Origin: JBFMFR01 sp040752025
GTDB taxonomy: Bacteria > Chloroflexota > Anaerolineae > Anaerolineales > UBA4823
DNA length: 64,000 bases
NCBI GenBank assembly: GCA_040752025.1
Contig: JBFMFR010000029.1
Span: 21,143 to 85,142 of the forward strand
Reading direction: 5' to 3'
The notes beneath the pieces are model-generated. The model was not told the DNA's origin. It saw nothing but the letters and a program-made list of their open reading frames with translations, and did not search any database. Positions 43,181-51,266 of the stretch are shown here, in pieces (position 1 is the stretch's first letter; every line of letters starts with the position of its first letter). The translations under genes were made by a program, and so were the position numbers.

Positions 43181-45310
43181 TTACAAAACCTCCTCATCTG
43201 CAGCCATCACCTGGTCGCGGCCCATCTCCTTAGCCCGGTAGAGCGCCCGGTCGGCGATATCGACCAGTTGCGCGGCGCTGTGGGCGTGAGTCGGCAAAGT
43301 GGCGATGCCCTGGCTGACCGTTGGGCTGGGGATACGCTGGTGCTGTTGGTCGCGCAAATCCATCTCGGCCAGTGAAGTACGCACGCGCTTGGCTACCGCC
43401 TTTGCCTGCTGCGTGGTCGCGTCGGGCAAGACCACGGCGAACTCTTCTCCCCCCCAGCGGCCGATGATATCCGTTTTCTTGACGTGAGTCTGGATGGCGC
43501 TCACCAGCCGGCGTAAAACTTCATCCCCAACCACATGCCCGTGTTTGTCGTTGTAGGATTTGAAGTAGTCGATATCCAGCATGATCAGTGAAACCGGCAG
43601 GTGCGCTTCCTGGCAGCGCTCAATTTCCTCATCTAGGCGCAGCAGCAAATGGCCGTGGTTGTAAACTCCGGTCAGCGAGTCGCGCCGGGCCTGTTCTTTG
43701 ACGGCGGCATGCTGGCGGGCGTTGTCCAGCGCCAGGGCGGCCTGCGTGGCCAGGTTGCCCAGCAGAGTCAGATCGCCTTCGTCGAAGGCGTAAGGCGAAT
43801 AGCTGGCGATGGCCAGCAAGCCCAGAGCCTGATCTCCCGCCAGGATCGGCATGCCCAGCCAGGATTCGGAGACGCGCTCCTGCCCCAGCGATACGGGCCT
43901 GACCACCAGCCTGTCCACTTCCTGGGAAAGATGGCGTACGAGCAAAGGCTGCCGGTTCTGGATCACCCAACTCGAAAAACCCTCGCCCAGAGGCAGGCGC
44001 TCTGGAGGGAAGCGCCGGTCATCGTCGATCAAGATGCGGAAATCCAGCTCATTCGCCTCGGCGTCGAACAGCGAGACGAAGTAAGTATCTGAAGGGATCA
44101 CCCGGCTGAGTTGTTCGTAAATTAACTCGAGCAGATCGTCCAACTCGATCGTGGAGCCGATGGCTTTGGCGACCTCATTGAGCACCGCCAGGCGTTCGGC
44201 CTGACCCTGGGCCTCCTGGTACAGGTGCGCGTTGTAGATCGTCCCCGAAATTTGGGTAGCCAGGGTTTGCAGCAGGGCCAGCTTATCCTGGGCGAATGGC
44301 TCGCGTTTCCAACTGCGGGCTTCTCCGATGATGATCATGCCCAGGGCTTCCCCCTTGAACGTCAGCGGCAGTAAGCAAATCGTTTGCACTTTCCCTAACC
44401 CAAGCTGCTCGATTTCTACTTTTGACAGGGCAGACGCAGCTTGTTTTTCGAATGTGTCATTGTGGATCAGTATGTACTGGTTATTTTTCAGCAGGTCGCG
44501 TAAACCTGGTGTGACCTGGATAGAGAGGTTTGACTGGGTAGTTTTATCCCAGCCGGGCAATGGGCGCTGTGGAAATGCGCCGTAGGTGAGCAACCGGTCG
44601 CCTGGCGTGTCCAGCAGTGAAATCCGGCAGGCTGTCGCTGGGATGCGCCGCGTGATCAACTCAGAGATCTGAGTCAGGGTGCTGTGCAAGTCGGGCGAAG
44701 TTCGTTCGGAATACGATGCAATCAGGCCGGCTTGCAGCAGCGTAGACAGGTAGCGATTGCGCCGGTCAGCCTGCAGCACCTTTTCATACAGGCCGCCGGT
44801 CAGGAAGCTGACCGCATAACCAGCGATCAACAGCAGTAAAGCTCGCAGGGCAAAGATGGGGAGCTGGTTGTACGAAAGATTTACGTGCAAAGCGGTCACT
44901 AAAGTTTCGGCCAACACAGACAGGAACACTGCCCACAAGGAAACCCGCCGGCCGGAAATTATCCCCATGCTGGCGATGATTGTGATCAGGATCATACTCA
45001 TATAGATGCCGTAGGGCCGCAGCAGGTAATCGTAGCCGGTGATTAGGCTGATTGCTCCCAGCATGCCAGCGTATTTCACCCAGGCGCGTGTACGGAAGCG
45101 CGGCAGAATCTGGTGAAAAAACGCCCATAGATACAATCCGGCTAAGGCGGTAATCACCAACAGCCACTGATATTTATCTGGGGGCAGGGGGATGAACCAG
45201 GCTATCCCAGGAACGCTCAAAATACCCAACCAGAAAACAATCTCGATCAGTCGGATGAAACCTTGCGAGTCGGGTTCGTTGGGATGATCATTATGTGTAG
45301 GGCGGTCCAT
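43181..45310 (-). CDS. Membrane diguanylate cyclase with two GAF domains
   Basis: 709 residues. About six membrane helices at the N-terminus (~20-175), then a GAF domain (~200-370), a second GAF (~390-545) and a GGDEF domain (~560-709) with the active motif GRWGGEEFAVVLPDA. It should make cyclic di-GMP. The residues five before GGEEF read KKTD rather than RxxD, so product inhibition through an I-site is unlikely. The ATG at 45310 is chosen because AGGAA lies 8 bp upstream; longer starts at 45382 or 45412 add a basic, non-coding-looking stretch. Divergent from the M23 peptidase gene. Confidence 0.88.
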   Translation of the reverse strand: MDRPTHNDHPNEPDSQGFIRLIEIVFWLGILSVPGIAWFIPLPPDKYQWLLVITALAGLYLWAFFHQILPRFRTRAWVKYAGMLGAISLITGYDYLLRPYGIYMSMILITIIASMGIISGRRVSLWAVFLSVLAETLVTALHVNLSYNQLPIFALRALLLLIAGYAVSFLTGGLYEKVLQADRRNRYLSTLLQAGLIASYSERTSPDLHSTLTQISELITRRIPATACRISLLDTPGDRLLTYGAFPQRPLPGWDKTTQSNLSIQVTPGLRDLLKNNQYILIHNDTFEKQAASALSKVEIEQLGLGKVQTICLLPLTFKGEALGMIIIGEARSWKREPFAQDKLALLQTLATQISGTIYNAHLYQEAQGQAERLAVLNEVAKAIGSTIELDDLLELIYEQLSRVIPSDTYFVSLFDAEANELDFRILIDDDRRFPPERLPLGEGFSSWVIQNRQPLLVRHLSQEVDRLVVRPVSLGQERVSESWLGMPILAGDQALGLLAIASYSPYAFDEGDLTLLGNLATQAALALDNARQHAAVKEQARRDSLTGVYNHGHLLLRLDEEIERCQEAHLPVSLIMLDIDYFKSYNDKHGHVVGDEVLRRLVSAIQTHVKKTDIIGRWGGEEFAVVLPDATTQQAKAVAKRVRTSLAEMDLRDQQHQRIPSPTVSQGIATLPTHAHSAAQLVDIADRALYRAKEMGRDQVMAADEEVL

Positions 45311-45442
45311 ACGAGATTTCCTGCAACTGCGATGAAGAGCTGTTTCTTTGGAACGAGTTCCTTCTGATAATTTGTCCTCCATCTTGAATGAGTTTCTATA
45401 ATTATGAACCAAATCTGGCGTTTTGTGGTTTGCAATTTTGTT

Positions 45443-45472
45443 TTGACAAAAGTGGGCTGTTTGATGTATAAT
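45443..45472 (+). promoter_or_regulatory. Consensus sigma-70 promoter of the M23 peptidase gene
   Basis: Perfect TTGACA (45443-45448) and perfect TATAAT (45467-45472) with an 18-bp spacer; the best promoter in the window. A promoter this strong usually needs repression, and a palindrome sits right on its start point. Confidence 0.85.
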
Positions 45473-45487
45473 AGAACAAAAGTTCTA
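45472..45487. promoter_or_regulatory. TAGAAC-AAAA-GTTCTA palindrome, candidate LexA/DinR-type operator
   Basis: A perfect 6+4+6 inverted repeat covering the transcription start of the strong promoter. Its core GAAC-N4-GTTC matches the Gram-positive type LexA (DinR) box. If bound, it would block transcription of the peptidase gene. It might instead serve another dimeric repressor; no lexA gene is in the window. Confidence 0.5.
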
Positions 45488-45500
45488 ACTAGTGAGTCTT

Positions 45501-46139
45501 ATGCCCCATCGACGGATCGACCTCACGGCGGTTGTCGCCTTCCTGTTTTTGTTCTTCCTGGTTTCCAATGCTTTAAAGGATCAGGGAGTGAGTTTACCTT
45601 CCCTGGTTGCGCCGAGTCAGGATACCGCTGCCCGGGCGGCGGCGATTTCTATACAAGGTGCGGTGCCTGCCGGCGCGGCTGGCGGTCAGTCGCCCGCGCT
45701 CGGCGGTGCCCTGGAGGCTGACCCGGGTGATCCCAACGCGATTGCTGCTCCGTACGAACACTATACCTTGACTCAAGGCCTGCACGGTTTTGATTACGGG
45801 CACATGGCCATTGATATCGCTGCGGGCAAGGGCGCATTGATCCTCTCTCCAATCAATGGCATCGTTTCGGCGCTGTATATCGATGAATGGGGCAATACCA
45901 CCCTGGTGATCGAGAATGACCGCTACCAGGTCATGATGCTGCACGGCCTTTATGAAGTTGGAGCGGGTGAGCGCGTCGTTTTGGGACAGGTGGTTGGGAA
46001 GGAGAGCAACCAGGGAAATACGGTGGATGGCCTGGGCCGCTCGTGCCGCGGCCGTGATTGTGGCTATCACACGCATTTGAATATCTTCGATAAGCAGTTG
46101 GGGGCCAACGTCAACCCGCTTGAGTTGCTTGGGAATTGA
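45501..46139 (+). CDS. M23-type cell wall metallopeptidase-like protein, membrane anchored
   Basis: 212 residues. An N-terminal membrane helix (LTAVVAFLFLFFLVSNAL) is followed by an Ala/Gly-rich spacer and then a LAS-fold domain (~85-212). The zinc-site residues are visible: H101 and D105 in GHMAIDIAAG, and H190/H192 in GYHTHLNIF. M23 enzymes cut peptide cross-links of the cell wall. The ATG at 45501 and the GTG at 45492 are both possible; neither has a Shine-Dalgarno site, and the leader is only ~20 nt, so near-leaderless translation is likely. Controlled by a consensus promoter with an overlapping palindrome. Confidence 0.8.
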   Translation: MPHRRIDLTAVVAFLFLFFLVSNALKDQGVSLPSLVAPSQDTAARAAAISIQGAVPAGAAGGQSPALGGALEADPGDPNAIAAPYEHYTLTQGLHGFDYGHMAIDIAAGKGALILSPINGIVSALYIDEWGNTTLVIENDRYQVMMLHGLYEVGAGERVVLGQVVGKESNQGNTVDGLGRSCRGRDCGYHTHLNIFDKQLGANVNPLELLGN

Positions 46140-46166
46140 TTGGCTGGATGTTACAATAAAGCGAAT

Positions 46167-46198
46167 CGGCAGACCGGTTTCGAAGAGCCGGTTTGCCG
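46167..46198. terminator. Hairpin after the M23 gene
   Basis: Imperfect 11-bp inverted repeat (CGGCAGACCGG / CCGGTTTGCCG) with a 10-nt loop, 28 bp after the stop. It has no strong T tract, so termination may be partial. Confidence 0.4.
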
Positions 46199-46254
46199 GG
46201 TTTATCTTGTTGTGACCGGGTTGCAGACTACGACAGCCCAAGGAGAGACAGACC

Positions 46255-46902
46255 ATGCGCAAAAAATTAGCTTCTTGGTTTGGGTTTCCAAGGAAGAAAG
46301 ACAAAGATGAGAAAGGCCAGGCAGATGTGTCCAGAAGGCCGCTGGTAGAGCCGCCGGCGCGGCCGGAAGCCGGGCGCTCGGATCAGGTTTCACCCCCTGG
46401 AGCAGAGAAACCGGTGGACAGGCAGCCGCCTCCAGCTCGCCAGGGGCCGGCCTTGGGAGAAGATAATGAGAAACTGGAGCGGCGCGCCCGGCGCGCCGCC
46501 GAAAGCATCCTGGAAAACGAGAGCCTGACGGCTGAGCTGGATGACCGCGAGGCTAACGTACTGGTTGAGTGGGGCGTGGCCTGCGCCAAAGCCGCTGCCC
46601 GGCAAACTGCCGGGATGGAAGATGCCCAGGCGGAGCAGGCCCTGGATGCCAATCTGCGCGCCACGCGCCAGTTGATGCGCCAGGTGAGCAAGTGGGTGAG
46701 CGGGCAGGCCGGCATGGACGCCGAGAACCGCGCCGCTTTGCTGAGTCGCATTGCTGAGCAGCAGGCCGCCATTTACGGCCAGGCGTTCTCGCCTCCGGAT
46801 GATCGGCGGCTTCAAGCTTTTATGGCCGGACTTGCCCAGCCGGGCGAACCCCTGGTGACGCGCCTGCGCACTTTGTTTGAAAACAGCGATCAAAGCACAT
46901 AA
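46255..46902 (+). CDS. Protein of unknown function
   Basis: 215 residues, no signal or membrane helix. The first ~75 are basic and Pro/Arg-rich, probably disordered (FPRKKDKDEKGQADVSRRPLVEPPARPEAG). The rest is a helical Ala/Glu/Arg-rich domain (LERRARRAAESILENESLTAELDDREANVLVEWGVACAKAAARQTAG...). I do not recognise the family. AGGAGAG precedes the ATG. It is followed 14 bp later by the PLD protein gene and is probably co-transcribed with it. Confidence 0.75.
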   Translation: MRKKLASWFGFPRKKDKDEKGQADVSRRPLVEPPARPEAGRSDQVSPPGAEKPVDRQPPPARQGPALGEDNEKLERRARRAAESILENESLTAELDDREANVLVEWGVACAKAAARQTAGMEDAQAEQALDANLRATRQLMRQVSKWVSGQAGMDAENRAALLSRIAEQQAAIYGQAFSPPDDRRLQAFMAGLAQPGEPLVTRLRTLFENSDQST

Positions 46903-46916
46903 CCCTCTCAGGAGAC

Positions 46917-48140
46917 ATGATGAGCGCCAAGAAAACATCCAGCAAATCCACCAGCACCAATCCTGTGCTGGTAATTATCATTGTTCTGATCGTGGCTTGC
47001 CTGGGGGCCGTCTACATTTTTACAGGCTCGGACCCATTTGGGCTGTTTACGCCAACAGATGTCTCGCCTGCTGCCACCCTTGCCCCGGCGACCGCCGTCG
47101 TAGAACCGTCGCAGGCCGCCCGTTCCACCCCCGAAGCGCAGAGCGGCGACTGGTGGCAGGTTTATTTCACCGATCCCAATACGATCAACGATCCTGATAA
47201 CCTGGCCGGTTCGATCCCTGAGAAGTTGATTGAGTATATCGATGGCGCGCAGCACAGCATCCACATCGCCGCCTTTGAGTTCAACCTGACGCCCGTGGCA
47301 GAAGCCTTGATCGCCGCCCACAAACGCGGCGTGGAAGTACGCTGGATCACAGACGACGAATATGGCATTCAGGCTGATGAAGAAGATGGCCGCGGGCAGT
47401 TTGCCATGCTCAAAAAGGCCAAGATCGAAGTGAAAGACGACCAGCGTTCAGGGCTGATGCACGATAAATTCTTGATCTTCGATGGCCGGTACGTATGGAC
47501 CGGGTCGACCAACCTGACGGTCAACGGCAATTTCCGGAACAATAACAACGTGATCGTGATTGATTCACCTGATCTGGCGGCAGTTTTCGAGCGCCAGTTT
47601 GCTGACATGTGGGCAGGCAACTTCGGGCCTGCTTCGCCTTCCAGTATCGACCAGCAACTGGTGAAGATCGCCCGCACGCCTATCCAGGCGCTTTTCTCTC
47701 CAGAAGACGATGTGATCAGTCACCTGGTCCCCTACATCCAGGGAGCGCAGAAAAGCATCCGTATCATGGCTTTCTCGTTCACCCACGACGATCTCGAAGC
47801 CGCCGTCCTGGAGCGCTTCAAAGCCGGGGTGGATGTAAAAGCCATCTTCGAGACGCGCGGCAGCGAGACGGAATACAGCGCTCTGCCGCTGTTCTACTGC
47901 GCCAAGATGCCGGCGCGCCAGGATGGCAACCCGGGTACTTTCCATCACAAGGTGATCATCATCGACGAGCACATCCTGATCACCGGCTCGCTGAATTTCA
48001 CCAACAATGCCGACGAAAGCAACAACGAGAACACCCTGGTGATCACTCGGGCCGATATCGCCAAACTGTATGTGAAGGAGTTCGAGCGCCGCTGGGCTGA
48101 AGCTACGGACCCCGAGCGTTCCGCGATGAAGTGCAAGTGA
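46917..48140 (+). CDS. Phospholipase D-family protein with two HKD motifs, membrane anchored
   Basis: 407 residues (ATGATG start; the second ATG would give 406). One membrane helix (~18-38) and a Thr/Ala/Pro linker (~45-80) lead to two PLD repeats. Motif 1 is MHDKFLIFDGRYVWTGSTN (H182, K184, D189); motif 2 is FHHKVIIIDEHILITGSLNF (H343, K345, D350). The pair makes one active site that uses a phospho-histidine step to cut phosphodiesters. The size and the motif spacing suit Nuc/PLD-like nucleases or phospholipases outside the membrane. Substrate unknown. Converges with glmS across a strong bidirectional terminator. Confidence 0.9.
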   Translation: MMSAKKTSSKSTSTNPVLVIIIVLIVACLGAVYIFTGSDPFGLFTPTDVSPAATLAPATAVVEPSQAARSTPEAQSGDWWQVYFTDPNTINDPDNLAGSIPEKLIEYIDGAQHSIHIAAFEFNLTPVAEALIAAHKRGVEVRWITDDEYGIQADEEDGRGQFAMLKKAKIEVKDDQRSGLMHDKFLIFDGRYVWTGSTNLTVNGNFRNNNNVIVIDSPDLAAVFERQFADMWAGNFGPASPSSIDQQLVKIARTPIQALFSPEDDVISHLVPYIQGAQKSIRIMAFSFTHDDLEAAVLERFKAGVDVKAIFETRGSETEYSALPLFYCAKMPARQDGNPGTFHHKVIIIDEHILITGSLNFTNNADESNNENTLVITRADIAKLYVKEFERRWAEATDPERSAMKCK

Positions 48141-48156
48141 GTTTTTATTAGATTGC

Positions 48157-48188
48157 GTAGAAACGCCCCGGCACCGGGGCGTTTCTAC
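48157..48188. terminator. Bidirectional terminator between the PLD and glmS genes
   Basis: Perfect 14-bp stem (GTAGAAACGCCCCG / CGGGGCGTTTCTAC) with loop GCAC. It lies 16 bp after the PLD stop and 9 bp after the glmS stop on the other strand; the AAA/TTT flanks within the stem can serve both directions. Confidence 0.8.
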
Positions 48189-48197
48189 AGAATGGCG

Positions 48198-50042
48198 TTA
48201 CTCGACCGTAACGGATTTCGCCAGGTTCCTGGGCTGGTCGACATCCAGCCCGCGCAGCGCGGCGATGTGATAGGCCAGCAGTTGCAGCGGGATGATCGTG
48301 GTCACCGGGCTGAGCATCCAGGGAGTCTCGGGCAGCCACAACACCTGGTCGGCCAGTTCGGCGATGTGCTCGTCCCCATCGCTGGCCAGGGCGATCACGC
48401 TGCCGCCGCGCGCCTTAGCCTGCTCCACCTGGCTGAGCATCTTCTCGTACCACGGGTCGCGCGGCGCGATGACCACCACCGGCATCTGCCGGTCGATCAG
48501 GGCGATTGGGCCGTGCTTCATCTCGCCCGCCGGGTAGCCCTCGGCATGGATGTAAGAAATCTCCTTGAGCTTGAGCGCCCCCTCGTAGGCGGTCGGCATG
48601 TTGATGCCGCGGCCCAAATACAGGCAGTGATTGGTGTGCATCAGGCTGCGGGCCACCTTCTCTACTTCGGCTTCGCGGTCCAGGCAGCGCCCGGCCAGGT
48701 CGGGCACCAGGCGCAGGTCCCGCACCAACTGGCGGCGGCTGGCCTTGTCCAGCGTGCCGCGCAGGTCGCCCAGCAGGATCGCCAGCATATACAGGTCGAC
48801 CAGCGGGGCGGTGTAGGCCTTGGTGGAGGCCACGCCGATCTCCGGGCCGCTTTGCATGGAGATGTAGCCATCCGCGATGCGCATAGCCTGCGATCCGATG
48901 GCGTTGACGATCGCCCACAAGATGGCGCCCTTACTGCGCCCCTCTTCCATAGCGGCCAGCGTATCCGCAGTTTCGCCGGACTGGCTTATGGCTAACACCA
49001 CTGTATTTTCGTCGAGGATCGGGTTGCGATAGCGGAACTCTGAGGCGATGTCTAATTCCACCGGGAGGCGGGCGATGTGCTCGATCAAGATCTTGCCCAC
49101 CATGCCGGCGTGTGCCGCCGTCCCGCAGGCGGTGATGAAGATCTTTTGGATGCGCCGCGCCTGTTCGGGCGTCAGGTTCAATTCCGGCAGGCGCACGCTG
49201 TGCCCATTTTCGAAATCCACCCGCCCGGCGATGGTGTCGGTCAACGAGCGCACCTGCTCGTGGATTTCCTTCTCCATGAAATGGCGGTACTCGCCCTTTT
49301 CGGCGGAGACCGGGTCCCAGGCCACCTGCTGGACGTTGTAAGCCACCGGCTGGCCTTCCAGGGTTTGGATGCGCAGCCCATGTGCTGAAACGGCAGCCAT
49401 CTCGCGCGACTCCAGGAAAACCACCCGGCGAGTGTGCTCCAGGATGGCCGGCAGGTCGGAGGCGATGAACATCTCGCCCTCGCCGATTCCGATCACCACC
49501 CCCCCGGCGTTGCCGATGCGCGCCGCCACGATCTCATCCGGCTGGCGCGACGAAAAGACCACGATGCCGTGTGCGCCTTTCAAGTGCGAGAGCGCCAGGC
49601 GCACGGCCTCGGCCAGTTCGGTTTGGGTGGACAGGTAGCGCTCCACCAGGTGCACGATCACTTCCGTGTCCGTGTCTGATTTAAAAACCGCCCCATCGGC
49701 GCTGAGTTCTTCGCGCAGTTCGATGAAATTTTCGACGATGCCGTTATGCACCACCACTACGTCACCGGTCATACCCATGTGAGGGTGGGCGTTGCGGGCG
49801 CTGGGCGCGCCGTGCGTGGCCCAGCGCGTGTGCCCGATGCCCAACGAGCCGTTCAACGGCTCCTGGTTGACCAGGGCTTCCAGGCGAGACAGTTTGCCGG
49901 CGTCGCGCCGCATCTGGATCTGTCCATCTTGCAGTACGGCCAGGCCGGCCGAGTCGTAGCCGCGATATTCCAGCCGCTTGAGCCCATTCAGGATGATGGG
50001 CGTGGCGTCTCGCGTGCCGATGTATCCAACAATACCACACAT
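48198..50042 (-). CDS. glmS: Glutamine-fructose-6-phosphate aminotransferase (isomerizing)
   Basis: 614 residues, the normal length. N-terminal glutaminase (MCGIVGYIG, nucleophile Cys2 after Met removal; GHTRWATHG; HNGIVENF) and two SIS domains (FITACGTAAHAG, SQSGETADTLAAM, NHCLYLGRGINMPTAYEGALKLKEISYIHAEGYPAGEMKHGPIALI), ending RNLAKSVTVE. It makes glucosamine-6-phosphate for cell wall precursors. A GGAGGG site precedes the ATG. No glmS ribozyme is evident in the upstream region, which instead contains a palindrome array. Confidence 0.96.
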   Translation of the reverse strand: MCGIVGYIGTRDATPIILNGLKRLEYRGYDSAGLAVLQDGQIQMRRDAGKLSRLEALVNQEPLNGSLGIGHTRWATHGAPSARNAHPHMGMTGDVVVVHNGIVENFIELREELSADGAVFKSDTDTEVIVHLVERYLSTQTELAEAVRLALSHLKGAHGIVVFSSRQPDEIVAARIGNAGGVVIGIGEGEMFIASDLPAILEHTRRVVFLESREMAAVSAHGLRIQTLEGQPVAYNVQQVAWDPVSAEKGEYRHFMEKEIHEQVRSLTDTIAGRVDFENGHSVRLPELNLTPEQARRIQKIFITACGTAAHAGMVGKILIEHIARLPVELDIASEFRYRNPILDENTVVLAISQSGETADTLAAMEEGRSKGAILWAIVNAIGSQAMRIADGYISMQSGPEIGVASTKAYTAPLVDLYMLAILLGDLRGTLDKASRRQLVRDLRLVPDLAGRCLDREAEVEKVARSLMHTNHCLYLGRGINMPTAYEGALKLKEISYIHAEGYPAGEMKHGPIALIDRQMPVVVIAPRDPWYEKMLSQVEQAKARGGSVIALASDGDEHIAELADQVLWLPETPWMLSPVTTIIPLQLLAYHIAALRGLDVDQPRNLAKSVTVE

Positions 50043-50242
50043 GTTAACTTCCCTCCGAAAGTCGAATTCAGACAGGCGTGGGCGCGGCCTGCAAAGACGC
50101 CGCCGCGTCCGGCTTGCTGTGGTTTGGATGCCACGCCCGGCGCGTTTGTCTGTGCGGTTACCCGCCCAGCCTTGTCGCCGAGTCTTGTTTTGGAGGGAAA
50201 GAAATCGGGGTGTGGCGCACCCGGAGGGCTTCCGCTGATCGA

Positions 50243-50540
50243 CGGAACTTCCGAACTTCCGAACTTCCTGTTCGGCCCTGTTCGGCCCTGTTCCGCTTCG
50301 ATTTTCCCGGTTCCCAGGCTGGCAGCCTGTTCAGCAGCTTTTGAAGTTTGGCGGAACTTACTGTTCCGCCCGGAACTTCCTGTTCCGCCCGGAACTTCCT
50401 GTTCCGCCCGGAACTTCCCGTTCCGCACTGCCCCGGTTAACCCACCCTCGCGGGTGGGAACCCTCATCCTCGTCAACCTGTGGGAGCCAGTGGCTCCACA
50501 GGTCCATGCGCTGTCCTTCCCAACGGAACTTCCTGTTCCG
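50243..50540. repeat. Array of CGGAAC...GTTCCG palindromes in the glmS upstream region
   Basis: Four exact-period copies of a 19-bp unit (CGGAACTTCCTGTTCCG plus CC) start at 50352, 50371, 50390 and 50409; copies 1 and 4 each carry one change. A further copy lies at 50524-50540. Another element at 50243-50295 is an expanded version in which both arms contain extra CGAACTTC / GTTCGGCCCT units. A CCCACCC/GGGTGGG hairpin (~50439-50460) and a CCTGTGG-type hairpin (~50478-50505) are mixed in. An interrupted copy (CGGAACTTCC...GTTCCG) is at 50688-50721. The 701-bp gap 50043-50743 holds nothing else supported; a TATAAT at 50678-50683 may serve the thioesterase gene. Confidence 0.85.
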
Positions 50541-50743
50541 CATTGTGATTTTGAGCCGCACACCTCCATGATTTTTATATAGCCATCCGAAGACGGTTGG
50601 CAGAAGGCAATTATACCGCGCCGTTCGAGGATTCCAGAGAGTTTCCGCGCCCGCCGCGATTCTGATTGCGCCAATAGTATAATAAGCCGGAACTTCCGAG
50701 CGTGAGCGCAGCCGCCGTTCCGCCATTATCCCGATCTCATTGC

Positions 50744-51235
50744 ATGGAGGATAAATCATTGAAATCCCGCCAACCCAACTCTCTCCATTGTTTCGTATGC
50801 GGTGTCGAAAACCCCATCGGATTGAAATTGCGCTTCGATAGCACCGGCCCTGGCGAAGTCAGCGCCGAGATCCTTCTGCCGTCCATCTACCAGGGCTATC
50901 CCGGCGTGGTGCACGGCGGCATCGTGGCCGCCATGCTGGACGAGGCTGCCGGGCGCGCCCACATGGGGGCGGCTGGCGACCCGCCGCGCTTCATGTTCAC
51001 GGCCAAATTAGACGTCCGCTACCGCAAGAATGTGCCTACTGAAAAGCCGCTGCGCCTGGTGGGCAAGGCCCTGCTCACGCGCGAGCGCACTGCCACAGCC
51101 TCCAGCGCCATCTACGACCAGGGTGGCCTGCTGCTGGCGGAGGCAGATGCCCTGCTGGTTGATGTCCCTGAAGACATGCTCCAGAACGCCGACCTGGAGG
51201 CCCTGGGATGGAAAGTGTACCCGGAGGCGCTGTGA
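50744..51235 (+). CDS. PaaI-type thioesterase (hot-dog fold)
   Basis: 163 residues. The hot-dog signature GVVHGGIVAAMLDEAAG, with the HGG turn and the catalytic-type Asp/Glu, is clear. The N-terminus CFVCGVENPIGLKLRF is common in this subgroup (CxxCG-x-xNP). It should hydrolyse acyl-CoA thioesters, possibly to clear dead-end CoA esters. The ATG at 50744 is preferred; the GTG at 50702 lies inside a palindrome. A FAD subunit gene follows 31 bp downstream on the same strand. Confidence 0.88.
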   Translation: MEDKSLKSRQPNSLHCFVCGVENPIGLKLRFDSTGPGEVSAEILLPSIYQGYPGVVHGGIVAAMLDEAAGRAHMGAAGDPPRFMFTAKLDVRYRKNVPTEKPLRLVGKALLTRERTATASSAIYDQGGLLLAEADALLVDVPEDMLQNADLEALGWKVYPEAL

Positions 51236-51266
51236 CCGGCGCCTGCCTGTTCAAACTTGGAGGCTT

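Noticed and set aside
48153..48995. 280-residue plus-strand frame opposite glmS
   Set aside because: It starts inside the bidirectional terminator and runs antisense to a fully conserved glmS.
50043..50243. glmS ribozyme in the glmS leader
   Set aside because: The region immediately before glmS has a normal short leader with GGAGGG and no sign of the ribozyme core that I can identify; a covariance search would settle it.
50352..50425. CRISPR array
   Set aside because: The repeats are tandem with no spacers, each unit is itself a palindrome, and there are no cas genes.
49988..50674. 228-residue minus-strand frame upstream of glmS
   Set aside because: Its sequence is made of translated palindromes (repeats of GTGSSGRN); not a protein.
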